A DNA stretch of 64,000 nucleotides from JAJECS01 sp965219705 (GTDB lineage Bacteria > Chloroflexota > UBA11872). Positions 8,142-17,419 of the stretch are shown here, piece by piece. The stretch spans positions 2,914,001-2,978,000 of the forward strand of contig OZ244789.1 of assembly GCA_965219705.1 (NCBI GenBank), written 5' to 3'. The notes beneath the pieces were generated by a model, which saw nothing but the letters and a program-made list of their open reading frames with translations, was not told the origin of the DNA and made no database searches. The first letter of the stretch is position 1. Each line of letters begins with the position of its first letter. A program made the position numbers and the translations under genes.

Positions 8142-9346
8142 GCGTTCTCGTCGTTACGCCTTCGGTCCCCTGGCCGCCGACGCATGGCGCCGCGGTGCGC
8201 AATAGCGCATTCATCATGGCGCTATCCGAGCAATACGACGTCGACCTCGTCACCCTTGCGGGCTCGCGTGAGCGGGTGCGCCCTCACCCGGACGCTCGGA
8301 CGACAACGGTTGTGCGATTGCGCCAGGCGCCATGGCCGCGCCGCTTGGCCAACGTGGCTGTCGGCCCCGCGCCGGACCTCGTGTTTCGCCATCGCACGCC
8401 CGACCTTCGTGCGGCCGTCCAGCGGTGTCTGACCGTGGGCGACGTTGACGTGGTGCAGGTCGAAGGCTTGCAGCTTGCACATATCGTGCATGACACGGCT
8501 GCCTGCACTGAAGGCGGGCAACGGCGCCCACAGGTCGTCTACGACGCACACAACGTGGAATGGCGTCTTCAGAGCCGCCTGGCCAATTTGGCGCGGGGCG
8601 CGCGGGCCTGGCACTCACGGCGACAGGCGGCTCTGCTGTATGGCGTCGAGCGCTGGGTCGTCAGTGCGGCTGACGCCGTCGTCGCATCGTCGGCGGCCGA
8701 CGCCGCGTCCCTGGCGACGCTCGGCGGTCGCGCCGTAGCGGCCATCGCGCATCCCGTGCCAGTCCCGGCGCACCCACCTGACCCTAACGGTGAGGCCGAT
8801 CGGCCCCGAGTCCTGCTGGCCGCCAATTTTGCCTATCGACCCAACATGCTCGGCGCTGAGTGGTTGTTTGGCAGCGTGTGGCCGGCGGTGCTGCGGCGAA
8901 TTCCGGAGGCCGAATTGCGCGTTGTGGGTCCCGAATCGATGCGTCTGCGCACGATTGTCCCGGCGCGGTGCAGTTTGGGCGGGCTGGTTGATGACATTGT
9001 GGCCGAGCAGCGCGCGGCGTGGGTTGGCACCTCGCCGGCGCCGGTGGGGTCTGGGGCGCCGCTGAAGGTGCTCCAATCCCTGGCGCACGCACGCCCGGTC
9101 GTGGTTCGAGCAGCCGGTCTTGCCGGATTGCCGCACTCCCTGACGGGCATTGTGGTGGCAGACTCGGCCAGTGCGTTTGCCGATGCCATTGCCGAGTTGC
9201 TTCACGACCATGCACGGCGACGCGAAATGGGTCGTCGTGGTCACGCGTACGTCAGGGCGAACCATGCGCCGTCGATCGCGGGCAGGGAACTCTTGGCCGT
9301 ACACGAAAGCCTCCGACAGCGGCGTGAGGGCGGAGGCCGCGCATGA
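8138..9346 (+). CDS. Glycosyltransferase family 4-like
   Basis: 402 residues, starting with TTG in the TTGA overlap with the upstream stop. The N-terminus (VLVVTPSVPWPPTHGAAVRN) is the typical first strand and Gly loop of GT-B glycosyltransferases. A YDAHNVEW motif lies in the N-terminal domain, and the C-terminal domain has GSGAPLKVLQSLAHARPVV, the degenerate nucleotide-sugar-binding helix. The substrate is unknown. Its stop overlaps the next ATG by 4 nt, consistent with translational coupling within the glycan cluster. Confidence 0.83.
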   Translation: MSVLVVTPSVPWPPTHGAAVRNSAFIMALSEQYDVDLVTLAGSRERVRPHPDARTTTVVRLRQAPWPRRLANVAVGPAPDLVFRHRTPDLRAAVQRCLTVGDVDVVQVEGLQLAHIVHDTAACTEGGQRRPQVVYDAHNVEWRLQSRLANLARGARAWHSRRQAALLYGVERWVVSAADAVVASSAADAASLATLGGRAVAAIAHPVPVPAHPPDPNGEADRPRVLLAANFAYRPNMLGAEWLFGSVWPAVLRRIPEAELRVVGPESMRLRTIVPARCSLGGLVDDIVAEQRAAWVGTSPAPVGSGAPLKVLQSLAHARPVVVRAAGLAGLPHSLTGIVVADSASAFADAIAELLHDHARRREMGRRGHAYVRANHAPSIAGRELLAVHESLRQRREGGGRA

Positions 9347-10269
9347 CAGTGGCCGTGTGTGTGACGGTCCGCAACGAGGCACGCGACGCCAAGGCACTGG
9401 CTGACAGCTTGCTGTCGCAGCGTCCGGCGCCCGACGAGCTCGTGATCGTCGACGGCGGATCGACCGATGGGACGCGGGAGACGCTCGGCAATGCCCTTGC
9501 CGGCGTGTCGAGCGCCCAGATCATCGACGCGCCCGGCGCCAACATTGCGGCCGGCCGAAACCTCGCCGTGCGCGCGACGCGATCCGAGCTCATCGCCGTC
9601 ACCGATGCGGGGATCACGCGGTCGCCGGATTGGCTCGGCGCGCTCCTGGAGGCCGTGGAGCAAGAAGCTCAGGCCGCGGGCGCGTTTGGCTATATCCTCG
9701 CCGCGCCGACAAGCACGGTCGAAGCGGCGGTGGGGGCCGTGGGTCTTCCCCGCGCGGGCGAGATCGATCCGGCGCACTATCCGCCGAGCAGCGGATCGCT
9801 GCTGGTGCGGCGGCGGTGGCTCGACCACGTCGGCGGCTACCCCGAATGGCTCGACTATGGCGAAGACCTCTGGCTCGATCGGATGGTCTGGTCGGAGGGC
9901 GGATGGTTCGTCCATGCGCCTGGGGCCGACGTGTGGAATCGGCCCCGGTCGAGCCTGCCTGATTTCTTCCGCCAGTACTATCACTATGCATGGGGCGACG
10001 GGCGCGCCGGCATGCTTGGGAAGCGCCATGCCGCGCGCTTCGCCGCGTATGCATTGGGACTGAGGCTCGCGCGGCGGCCGACCTGGGCCGGCACGGCGCT
10101 CTTGCTTGTCCTGGGCTACCAGTACCTGCGACGCCCCGTCGCGCGGGCGCGAGAGTTGCAGCGCGGCAGATCGGCAGCGCCCGCGCTCGTCCCGCTGGTG
10201 CGAGTCGTTGGGGACGTGGCCAAAATGCTGGGGTATGCGGCCGGCCGCTGGCGCAGGCTGCGGGCGTAG
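9343..10269 (+). CDS. Glycosyltransferase family 2
   Basis: 308 residues. GT-A motifs are visible: CVTVRNEA, VIVDGGSTDGT near residue 30, AAGRNLAV, VTDAGI (the metal-binding region) and YGEDLWLDRMVW. A hydrophobic stretch near residues 238-255 and a basic tail suggest association with the cytoplasmic membrane. The ATGA overlap with the preceding gene supports the start. Likely adds one sugar during lipid-linked glycan assembly; donor unknown. Confidence 0.85.
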   Translation: MTVAVCVTVRNEARDAKALADSLLSQRPAPDELVIVDGGSTDGTRETLGNALAGVSSAQIIDAPGANIAAGRNLAVRATRSELIAVTDAGITRSPDWLGALLEAVEQEAQAAGAFGYILAAPTSTVEAAVGAVGLPRAGEIDPAHYPPSSGSLLVRRRWLDHVGGYPEWLDYGEDLWLDRMVWSEGGWFVHAPGADVWNRPRSSLPDFFRQYYHYAWGDGRAGMLGKRHAARFAAYALGLRLARRPTWAGTALLLVLGYQYLRRPVARARELQRGRSAAPALVPLVRVVGDVAKMLGYAAGRWRRLRA

Positions 10270-10279
10270 GCGCGCCGGC

Positions 10280-11164
10280 ATGGACGTCTCGATCATCATC
10301 GTCACGTACAACGTGCGCGAGCTTCTGGAGCGATGCCTCGCGACGATCCCGGCCTCAATCAAGGGGCTGACAGCCGAGGTCTTGGTGGTGGACAACGGCA
10401 CAGGTGACGGCACCTGGGACGACATCGCGTCGCGGGCGGACGTGCACGCGATTCGAGGCAGCGGGGACTTAGGGTTCGGCCGGGGCAACAACCTCGCCGC
10501 CTCGCGCGCCACGGGCCGCTGGCTGCTGTTCCTCAATCCGGATACCGAGCTCCCACCGCTTGGGGTGCGCCGCCTGGTGGAGCGCGCCGACGCTGACCCC
10601 GCGCTGGGCATCCTGGGGCCGCGATTGGAGCTGGCGGATGGCTCGTTGGACCGGGCGGCTTGCCGAAGTTTTCCGACGCCCGCCGCGGCCGCGCTGCGCT
10701 TGCTCCGCTGGCCGCGCCGCTTCTTGCCACGCGGTATGCAGCCCTACAATGTTGAGCCATCTACGAGGCGCGAAGTGATGATTGACGCTGTCTCTGGCGC
10801 GTGCATGCTGGTGCGCGCCGAGGCGTTTCAGCGGGTGGGCGGGTTCGACCCGCAGTTCTTCACGTATGGCGAAGACCTCGATCTGGGATATCGGATTCGC
10901 CAGGCTGGTTGGCCGACGCTCTACGTGCCGTCCGTGGTGGTGCGCCACCTCAAGCGGCAGTCGACCCGGCAGCGTGCCGTGCGGGCGCGGCTCGAGTTCT
11001 ATCGGGCGATATGGCTCTACTATCGAAAGCATCGGCAACACGATGGCCTCTGGCTGCGAGCGCTCATCACCGCCACCATTCTCGTGCTGGCCTTGGGCGC
11101 CGTTGCCCGCCAAGCGGCCGCGCGCGTGCTGGCGGTTGGCCGTCACAAGGGGTCAGTGAGCTGA
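10280..11164 (+). CDS. Glycosyltransferase family 2, rhamnosyltransferase-like
   Basis: 294 residues from the ATG at 10280, which directly precedes the canonical first strand (VSIIIVTYNVRELL). Further motifs are VVDNGTGDGTW, GFGRGNNLA, the metal-binding LNPDTE and the acidic EDLDLGYRI. The layout resembles WbbL/rhamnosyltransferases acting on dTDP-sugars, which would fit the RmlD-like reductase upstream. A hydrophobic C-terminal helix (about residues 262-285) probably anchors it to the membrane. Its TGA overlaps the start of the sugar-phosphate transferase. Confidence 0.85.
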   Translation: MDVSIIIVTYNVRELLERCLATIPASIKGLTAEVLVVDNGTGDGTWDDIASRADVHAIRGSGDLGFGRGNNLAASRATGRWLLFLNPDTELPPLGVRRLVERADADPALGILGPRLELADGSLDRAACRSFPTPAAAALRLLRWPRRFLPRGMQPYNVEPSTRREVMIDAVSGACMLVRAEAFQRVGGFDPQFFTYGEDLDLGYRIRQAGWPTLYVPSVVVRHLKRQSTRQRAVRARLEFYRAIWLYYRKHRQHDGLWLRALITATILVLALGAVARQAAARVLAVGRHKGSVS

Positions 11165-12570
11165 CCTGGTTTACACGTAACTGGGAGAATATCGAAGCCA
11201 CGGGAACGGTGGCGTTGGACCTCGCGGCGCTGGTGGCGGCCACGGGAATTGCGTTCTACGTGCGATTCCGGCTGGGCTGGGGCCCGGAGCTCGCCTCGAA
11301 CCGGTATCTGTTCTTCGCTCCGGTTAACATAACGTTCACGGTGGCGTGCATATTGGCCGGGCTGGCACTCGGCCTCTACACGCGGCATCGGACGGCAGGC
11401 CTCCTGGACCGCGTCGTGCGAGCCGCCGGGGCCGTCACCGCGGGAGCGCTGCTCACCGTCGCCGCCACGTTTTTCGTGATCTCTGATCGGCTTGAATTCC
11501 TGCGCCTCCTCGTTGTGTACATGTGGCTGATCGGGATCGTGCTCGTCGTTTTCGGGCGAACGCTGGTCATCGGGGCGCGCCAAGCGCTCAATCGCCTCGG
11601 CATCGGCGTCACGCGCGTCATCGTCGTTGGGGCTGGGGCTGAGGGGACCGAGGTGCTGGCGCGACTGGTCGATGAGCGGGCGCGGCGCTTCCAGGTGATT
11701 GGCTTTGTTGACGACTTTGCAACCTCCGTGACGTCTCATGGCCACCGAGTGCCGGTGCTCGGCCGCGTGGACTCGCTGGCGGATGTGCTCAGTGAGCACC
11801 AGGTGGACAAGATTGTTGTGGCCATTCCATCGCTCTCGCACGAAGCGCTCTTAGCCATCCTCGAGCAGACGGAGGCGTCCTACACCGACGTGTGGCTGCT
11901 GCCCGACCTGTTCCAGCTGATGGTGTCGCCCGTGACGACGGATGGCATTCGCGGACTGCCGCTGATGTCGATCAACGAAGTTCGCTTGCGAGGGCTCAGC
12001 CGGTTCACCAAGCGCTCGCTGGACCTCGCGGGCGCTATATTCGGGATGGTGATCTTGTCGATTCCGATGCTGCTGGTCGCGCTGGCCATCCGCTTGGACT
12101 CCAGCGGGCCCGTGTTCTACGTCCAGCAGCGCGTGGGCCGCGATCAGCGGCGCTTCCCGATCATCAAATTCCGGACCATGCACCGCGATGCGGAGGTCAG
12201 CGGCCAGACGTGGACGATTTCAAACGATCCTCGCGTCACCCGCATCGGCCGGTGGCTGCGACGCTACTGGATTGATGAGTTGCCGCAACTCATCAATGTG
12301 ATTCGGGGGGACATGAGTCTTGTGGGGCCAAGACCTGAGCGGAGCTCGTACGTGCGCCAATTCGAGCGCGAGTACTCTCGCTATATGGTCCGTCACCGTG
12401 AACGCGCCGGCATGACCGGCTGGGCGCAGGTCAATGGGCTGCGTGGCAACTCGTCAATCGACGAGCGCACGCGCTATGACCTGTTCTACGTGGAAAACTG
12501 GTCCTTGCTCTTCGATCTCCGGATTCTCATGCGCACGCTGCGAATCGTGATGCGGGGCGATGCGGCGTAG
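11161..12570 (+). CDS. Polyprenyl-phosphate sugar-1-phosphate transferase (WcaJ-like)
   Basis: About 469 residues. Four N-terminal transmembrane helices are followed by a Rossmann-like middle domain (VIVVGAGAEGTEVLARL). The C-terminal bacterial sugar transferase domain has KRSLDLAGA, FYVQQRVGRD, IIKFRTM, DELPQL and GDMSLVGPRPE. The family transfers hexose-1-phosphate to undecaprenyl phosphate and starts glycan repeat synthesis on the cytoplasmic face. No ATG/GTG/TTG fits the expected N-terminus. The best candidate is CTG at 11161, overlapping the upstream TGA as CTGA with AAGGGG upstream, so the start is uncertain. It is the priming enzyme for this cluster. Confidence 0.88.
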   Translation: MTWFTRNWENIEATGTVALDLAALVAATGIAFYVRFRLGWGPELASNRYLFFAPVNITFTVACILAGLALGLYTRHRTAGLLDRVVRAAGAVTAGALLTVAATFFVISDRLEFLRLLVVYMWLIGIVLVVFGRTLVIGARQALNRLGIGVTRVIVVGAGAEGTEVLARLVDERARRFQVIGFVDDFATSVTSHGHRVPVLGRVDSLADVLSEHQVDKIVVAIPSLSHEALLAILEQTEASYTDVWLLPDLFQLMVSPVTTDGIRGLPLMSINEVRLRGLSRFTKRSLDLAGAIFGMVILSIPMLLVALAIRLDSSGPVFYVQQRVGRDQRRFPIIKFRTMHRDAEVSGQTWTISNDPRVTRIGRWLRRYWIDELPQLINVIRGDMSLVGPRPERSSYVRQFEREYSRYMVRHRERAGMTGWAQVNGLRGNSSIDERTRYDLFYVENWSLLFDLRILMRTLRIVMRGDAA

Positions 12571-15346
12571 CGCTCGACGCAGTCGTCCGTTGACGCGACG
12601 ACAGATCCTCGTGGGCGCGATGGCGACCATTGCGGCAACGGGATGCGACTTTGGCGGGTCGGGCGATGAGCAAGGTCCCACGCAGCCCCAGGACGCTGCG
12701 CGGACCGCTCCACCAGTTGCGTCGCCCCATTTACCACTCGCCGTGTCGAGCCTGCCGCCCGCCGTCCAACTCCCGCTGGTTGTCATCGATCTTGCGGGCA
12801 GCGGCGATTTCGGCGACGCCGGCGATGGTCAGCCGGCCGCTTTGGCGCAGTTCCGCAGTATCGGCGGCGTCGCGGTCGACCCGCAGGGCCGGATCTATAT
12901 CTCGGATTCGCAGGCGAATCGTGTGCGGCGCATGGATGCTGACGGCGTGATCCAAACCGTGGCCGGCACTGGCGTTCGCGGCTCGGCCGGCGACGGCGGT
13001 CCCGCGACCCAGGCCGAGCTGACCGAGCCAACCCGCTTGCTGGTTGACGGTGCTGGCGTTCTCCTCATCGCGGAGCTGCATCGGATCCGCCGGGTGGCGG
13101 TCGACGGCACCATCACGACGGTCATCGGCGATGGGCAGCCGGGGCTTGAGGGCGATGGCGGACCGGCGAGCCTGGCCCGCTTGGCCGGCAACGTCGGGAT
13201 GGCCCTCGATGGCGAAGGCACGCTGTTCATCGCTGAGCGCGCGGCACACCGTGTGCGCCGGGTCGGCACCGACGGCATCGTGACCACCATGGCGGGCACT
13301 GGAGTTGCCGACAGTGCTGGAGACGGCGGCGCCGCCACGAGCGCCCAGTTGAATCAACCAGTTGACGTGGAGGTCGATGCGCTGGCCAACGTGCTGATAG
13401 CCGAGCTCGGCGGCAACCGCATCCGCCGTGTGTCCGGCCAGAGCAGCGTGGCGGCGATTCACACCCTGGCCGGCACCGGCGAGCCCGGAATGGCGGGCGA
13501 CGGCGGCTCGGCGGTCAACGCCCAACTCCACGGCCCCCAGGCCGTTGCCGTCGATACCGACGGCAATGTGTTCGTGGCCGACTGGAACAATCGGCGCATC
13601 CGCCGCATTGATTCCAGCGGCGGCATCGCCACGGTCGCCGGTGACCTCCAACAACCTTCGACATCCGGCCGTCTGGCCGTTGATACACGGTTGGAGCTGC
13701 CTGTCGACCTCACCGTCACCACGCGAGGTGAGTTGCTGGTCGTCGAACAGGGAACGCGCCGCTTGCGAGCCCTGGTGCCCATCGCCCAAATCCCGGCCGA
13801 GCCGGAAGCGCCGGCGGCGCCTCTTTACCAGGCGCCGGCCCCAGCGCGCGCCCTGCCGCCGCCGGTGGCGGGCGAGCTCATGGCCGACGTGTTTGCGGGT
13901 CGCGGCGATCCGGGCTACGACGGCGAAGGCGGATCGCGCTCGGACGCCCAGTTTTCCACGCCGCGCGGCATTGCCGTTGACGACGCTGGGCGTGTGCTGA
14001 TCGCCGATACCGGCAACCACCGAGTGCGCCGCATTGAGCTTGATGGGACTGTGTGGACCGTGGCGGGCAATGGGAGTCCGGGATTCTCGGGCGACGGCGG
14101 CATTGCGACGGCCGCGCAATTGAACCGGCCGCACCATGTGACCGTCGACGCGCAAGGTTCCCTATATATCGCCGACGCCGGCAACTTCCGGGTGCGGCGC
14201 GTGTCGCCCAACGGCGTGATCGGCACGATGGTCGGCGGCAGCGCCCCAGGTTCCGCCGGCGATGGGGGTCCCGCGGTCTTCGCCTCGCTCACCGAGCCTG
14301 TTGGCGTGGCGCTGGACCCATTTGGGCGGTTGTACGTGGTCGATGCACCCGATCACCGGGTGCGGCGAGTGGAATCCGACGGGACCATCTTCACGATCGC
14401 GGGCGCCGGCGAGTTCGGCGCGTCCGGTGACGGTGGACCCGGCACGGCGGCAGCCGTGGGCTTTCCCCAGCGCGTGGCGGTCGACGCCAGAGGAGACATC
14501 CTCATTTCACAGTTGCAAGCGGGCGTGATTCGCCGCCTGCGCCGCGATGGCGGCATCGAGCTCGCCGCGGGATCCTCGGACCCGTCCGCGCCCGATGAAG
14601 GACCGGCGGCGTCGGTCCGGATCGAGGCGCCCATCGGGCTCGCGGCCGACGCGGCGGGCGGGTTCTACGTCGTCGAGAGCGGGGCCGGGACGGTGACGGC
14701 CGTCAGCGGGGGCGGTGCCCGCGTGATAGCCGGCGATCCGACGGGCTCGGGGCAACCGGGCGGGCCGGCCAGCGAGATACCGCTGTTCACGGCCATCGAC
14801 ATCGCGATCGCCAACGATGGCAGTATCTATCTGCTTGAGGCACGTGGCATCGTGTGGCGCATTGCCGCACCCGGGCAGCCCGAACAGGCGACCCCCGCGC
14901 CGTCGCCGACGGGCGAGGCGGGGGCTACGCCGGAAGCCACGGAGGACGCCTCGCCAACGCCGACCCTTGAGCCGGCCGTCGACGAGTCGGCCTCGATCGC
15001 AGCCGTGACCCTGGCGCTTGATCTTGACTCAGCCCAGAAGCCCGTGGAACCAACGCTTCAATTCCATCCCGGCGAGCGAGTGAGCATTTCCGTCGATTTC
15101 ACCGATATCGTCGAGGGTACGCGACTTGGAATCCGATGGAACGCCGGCAATCGGGAGATTGGCAGCTTTCTTACCGATCCAGTCGGCGCTTCGCTACGGA
15201 GCACCTTCGGCTTCTGGTTCTTTCTCCCAACCACCGCCCCTGAGGGCCAGTGGAGCGTCGAGATCCTTGTCGGTCCGCGAGCAGTGAGCCGGGCAGACTT
15301 TGTCGTCGTGCCGGGTGAGATCAGGATCCAACGTGACAGCGGATAG
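12560..15346 (+). CDS. NHL-repeat beta-propeller lipoprotein
   Basis: 928 residues. The N-terminus has a twin-arginine-like motif (TRRQILVG) and a lipobox ending in Cys 29, so a secreted, possibly Tat-exported lipoprotein is inferred. About ten NHL-type repeats carry the signature AGxGxxGxxGDGGPA followed by a segment such as VAVDPQGRIYISD. They form two blocks, about residues 74-410 and 440-770, divided by a Pro/Ala linker and consistent with two propellers. A Thr/Pro/Glu-rich linker (about 772-815) leads to a C-terminal beta-rich domain of about 110 residues. The ATG overlaps the end of the sugar transferase gene by 11 nt, so it belongs to the glycan transcript. A surface binding role is possible; no enzyme motif is seen. 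Confidence 0.8.
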   Translation: MRRSARRSRPLTRRQILVGAMATIAATGCDFGGSGDEQGPTQPQDAARTAPPVASPHLPLAVSSLPPAVQLPLVVIDLAGSGDFGDAGDGQPAALAQFRSIGGVAVDPQGRIYISDSQANRVRRMDADGVIQTVAGTGVRGSAGDGGPATQAELTEPTRLLVDGAGVLLIAELHRIRRVAVDGTITTVIGDGQPGLEGDGGPASLARLAGNVGMALDGEGTLFIAERAAHRVRRVGTDGIVTTMAGTGVADSAGDGGAATSAQLNQPVDVEVDALANVLIAELGGNRIRRVSGQSSVAAIHTLAGTGEPGMAGDGGSAVNAQLHGPQAVAVDTDGNVFVADWNNRRIRRIDSSGGIATVAGDLQQPSTSGRLAVDTRLELPVDLTVTTRGELLVVEQGTRRLRALVPIAQIPAEPEAPAAPLYQAPAPARALPPPVAGELMADVFAGRGDPGYDGEGGSRSDAQFSTPRGIAVDDAGRVLIADTGNHRVRRIELDGTVWTVAGNGSPGFSGDGGIATAAQLNRPHHVTVDAQGSLYIADAGNFRVRRVSPNGVIGTMVGGSAPGSAGDGGPAVFASLTEPVGVALDPFGRLYVVDAPDHRVRRVESDGTIFTIAGAGEFGASGDGGPGTAAAVGFPQRVAVDARGDILISQLQAGVIRRLRRDGGIELAAGSSDPSAPDEGPAASVRIEAPIGLAADAAGGFYVVESGAGTVTAVSGGGARVIAGDPTGSGQPGGPASEIPLFTAIDIAIANDGSIYLLEARGIVWRIAAPGQPEQATPAPSPTGEAGATPEATEDASPTPTLEPAVDESASIAAVTLALDLDSAQKPVEPTLQFHPGERVSISVDFTDIVEGTRLGIRWNAGNREIGSFLTDPVGASLRSTFGFWFFLPTTAPEGQWSVEILVGPRAVSRADFVVVPGEIRIQRDSG

Positions 15347-15605
15347 CCATGGCTGTTGCTGGTCTGGGAGCGCCTTTGGTACGGTCATTTTTAGGCCCGG
15401 CCGGCGATGGCCCCCCGGCCGAACCGTGTGTCGGCTGGGCGCCAACCCCACATGCGACAGGCTCGGCAGGTCAATCATGTCCGTGGACAGCTCGCCGTCC
15501 GGGTGGGTCATCTCGCGGCCACTCGTGGACATGCGGGATGCCTCGGCCGTGGGCCTTGCGGCCCAGCGCCGCAACCCGTTGAGGGTAGAGGAGAACGCAT
15601 AACGG
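15347..15605. other. Intergenic region upstream of grpE
   Basis: 259 bp between the NHL protein gene and grpE. It contains a GC-rich imperfect inverted repeat around 15397-15420 without a following T-run. A weak sigma-70-like pair is TTGCTG at 15356-15361 and TACGGT at 15380-15385 (18-bp spacer). A purine-rich ribosome binding site (AGAGGAGA at 15587-15594) precedes grpE. No CIRCE (HrcA) or HAIR (HspR) heat-shock operator could be found by eye. Confidence 0.35.
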
Positions 15606-16292
15606 ATGGTGGCAACCCCGCCTGGTGAACCGGAGACGCCCGACGCTCAGGCGCCGCGTGCGGATGATGGCGAAAATCGGCCGACGATTCGCGTCACCGA
15701 CCGGCGCGCGTCGGCAGGTTTGGACGACCAGCCACAGCCGGAGGCCGGCCAGCCCGAGGCCCCTGGAACGCCGGCCGACGATGCGCCGGATCTTGAGCGC
15801 CGGCATCGCGATCTTCTCAATCGACTCACCCGCGTCCAGGCCGACTTTGCCAACTACCGGAGGCGGTCCGAGGCTGAAGCGCAGGAGAGAGCCCGGTTCG
15901 CCAACATGGCGATGGCGTTTGATGTGTTGCGCGTCATCGACGGCCTCGAGCGCGCCTTTCAGGCGCTGCCGACCTCGTTGCGCCTGGTGAGCTGGGTCGA
16001 TGGGATCGCTCTCACGCATGCCCAGCTTCTGGGCGTGCTGGAGACGCACGGCGTGAAGCCTATCGAGTGTGCGCGCGCCGACGCCATCGACACCTCCATT
16101 CATGAAGTGGTGATGTCCGACGACGGCGAGGGACCGATGGTGGTGGCGGAACAACTGCAGCGTGGCTATCGCATGCATGATCGGGTGTTGCGACCGACCC
16201 TGGTCAAAGCGGCGCCGGCGGATAGCGTTGCTCTGGAGTCGGATGCGGCGGCTGCGGATGCCGCGGCTGCGCCTGGCGACGACGCGGGCTAA
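15606..16292 (+). CDS. grpE: Nucleotide exchange factor GrpE
   Basis: 228 residues. GrpE releases ADP from DnaK in the DnaK-DnaJ-GrpE chaperone cycle. About the first 60 residues are an acidic, Pro-rich disordered extension. The long dimerising helix follows with RVQADFANYRRRSEAEAQERARFAN, broken here at its central motif FANYRRR. The C-terminal beta-wing domain is seen as VKPIECARADAIDTSIHE and VVAEQLQRGYRMHDRVLRPTLV, with the conserved GY and LRP residues. An Ala-rich acidic tail ends the protein. It is followed 20 nt later by dnaJ; dnaK is not in the window. Confidence 0.92.
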   Translation: MVATPPGEPETPDAQAPRADDGENRPTIRVTDRRASAGLDDQPQPEAGQPEAPGTPADDAPDLERRHRDLLNRLTRVQADFANYRRRSEAEAQERARFANMAMAFDVLRVIDGLERAFQALPTSLRLVSWVDGIALTHAQLLGVLETHGVKPIECARADAIDTSIHEVVMSDDGEGPMVVAEQLQRGYRMHDRVLRPTLVKAAPADSVALESDAAAADAAAAPGDDAG

Positions 16293-16312
16293 CGGCGAGA
16301 AGTGACGCGGCT

Positions 16313-17419
16313 GTGAGCAGCAAGCCGGACTACTACGAGGTGCTGGGGCTGAGCCGGGACGCCTCCGAGTCGCAGATTCGCAGCGCCTTCCGGAAGCTGG
16401 CGCGGGAATACCACCCGGATGTGAGCCGCGATCCCGACGCCGAGACGAAGTTCAAGCAGATCAACGAGGCGTACGAGGTCCTTCGCGACGCCGAAAAGCG
16501 ACAGATGTATGACCGCTTTGGGCACGCCGGCCCGCGCGGCGGATTCGGGGCGGGCTCCGATGACTTTGCCGGCGTCGGCGACATATTCGATGCGTTCTTC
16601 GGTCGTGGCACGTCGCGTCCCAGACCGACCGAGCAACGCGGGGCAGACCTGCGTGTCGTGTTGTCTCTCGAGTTCATCGAGTCGGTATTCGGCGCGACGA
16701 AGTCGGTCGAATACGAGCGCCACGAGCCGTGCGGAACCTGTGGCGGCAATGGGGCGGAGCCCGGCACCAAGCCGTCAACCTGCCGCATGTGCCAAGGCGC
16801 CGGGCAAGTGCAACGAACCCAGCGATCCCTCTTTGGCCAGTTTGTCAACGTGGCGACGTGTCCGAGGTGTCACGGCGAAGGCCGCGAGATCACGGAGCCG
16901 TGTTCCACCTGCCATGCCACGGGCCTCGAACGCCGCCCCATGGACCGGGAGATCGAGGTCCCGGCGGGCTTGCCGCCGGGTACGGAGTTGCGGCTCTCCG
17001 GCGCGGGCGATCATGGCCGCAACCGCGGTTCCCCGGGAGACCTGTACGTGGCGATCGAGGTAGAGCCGCACCCGCAGCTTGAGCGTGCGGGCGACGACAT
17101 CGTGAGCGATCTCGTTCTCAACGTCGCTGAGGCCGCCCTGGGCGCCACGCTGGACGTTGCAACGGTCGACGGAGAGGAAACCGTGACGGTGCCGGCGGGA
17201 ACGCAACCGGGCACGGTGCTCAAGTTGCGCGGCCGCGGCGTGCCGCGGTACCGCCGATCGGGACGGGGCGATCAGCGCATTACCGTGCAGGTGGCGATTC
17301 CCAAGAAGCTCTCGTCGGAACAGCGGGAACTCCTGGAGCAGTTGCGTGACTCGCTTCCCATTGGCAGCGATGGCAAGGACCGGAGCTTCGTCGAGAAGGC
17401 ACGCGCCGCGTTTCGGTGA
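16313..17419 (+). CDS. dnaJ: Chaperone protein DnaJ
   Basis: 368 residues, GTG start. The J domain contains the essential HPD at residues 33-35 (YHPDVSRDP). A Gly/Phe-rich segment follows. The zinc-binding region has four CxxC repeats (CGTCGGNG, CRMCQGAG, CPRCHGEG, CSTCHATG); the last lacks the usual first glycine. The C-terminal substrate-binding domains are complete. It stimulates DnaK ATPase and delivers unfolded clients. It forms an operon with grpE upstream and prmA downstream (4-nt overlap). Confidence 0.95.
   Translation: MSSKPDYYEVLGLSRDASESQIRSAFRKLAREYHPDVSRDPDAETKFKQINEAYEVLRDAEKRQMYDRFGHAGPRGGFGAGSDDFAGVGDIFDAFFGRGTSRPRPTEQRGADLRVVLSLEFIESVFGATKSVEYERHEPCGTCGGNGAEPGTKPSTCRMCQGAGQVQRTQRSLFGQFVNVATCPRCHGEGREITEPCSTCHATGLERRPMDREIEVPAGLPPGTELRLSGAGDHGRNRGSPGDLYVAIEVEPHPQLERAGDDIVSDLVLNVAEAALGATLDVATVDGEETVTVPAGTQPGTVLKLRGRGVPRYRRSGRGDQRITVQVAIPKKLSSEQRELLEQLRDSLPIGSDGKDRSFVEKARAAFR

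Noticed and set aside
15391..15425. GC-rich inverted repeat as a terminator of the NHL gene
   Set aside because: No T-tract follows the stem on the plus strand; a run of T precedes it instead.
15479..15602. A 41-codon ORF just upstream of grpE ending in ...RVEENA
   Set aside because: It has no ribosome binding site and no recognisable sequence pattern; its tail coincides with the grpE ribosome binding region.
15350..15605. CIRCE or HspR operator before grpE-dnaJ
   Set aside because: Neither TTAGCACTC/GAGTGCTAA nor CTTGAGT/ACTCAAG repeats were found by eye.
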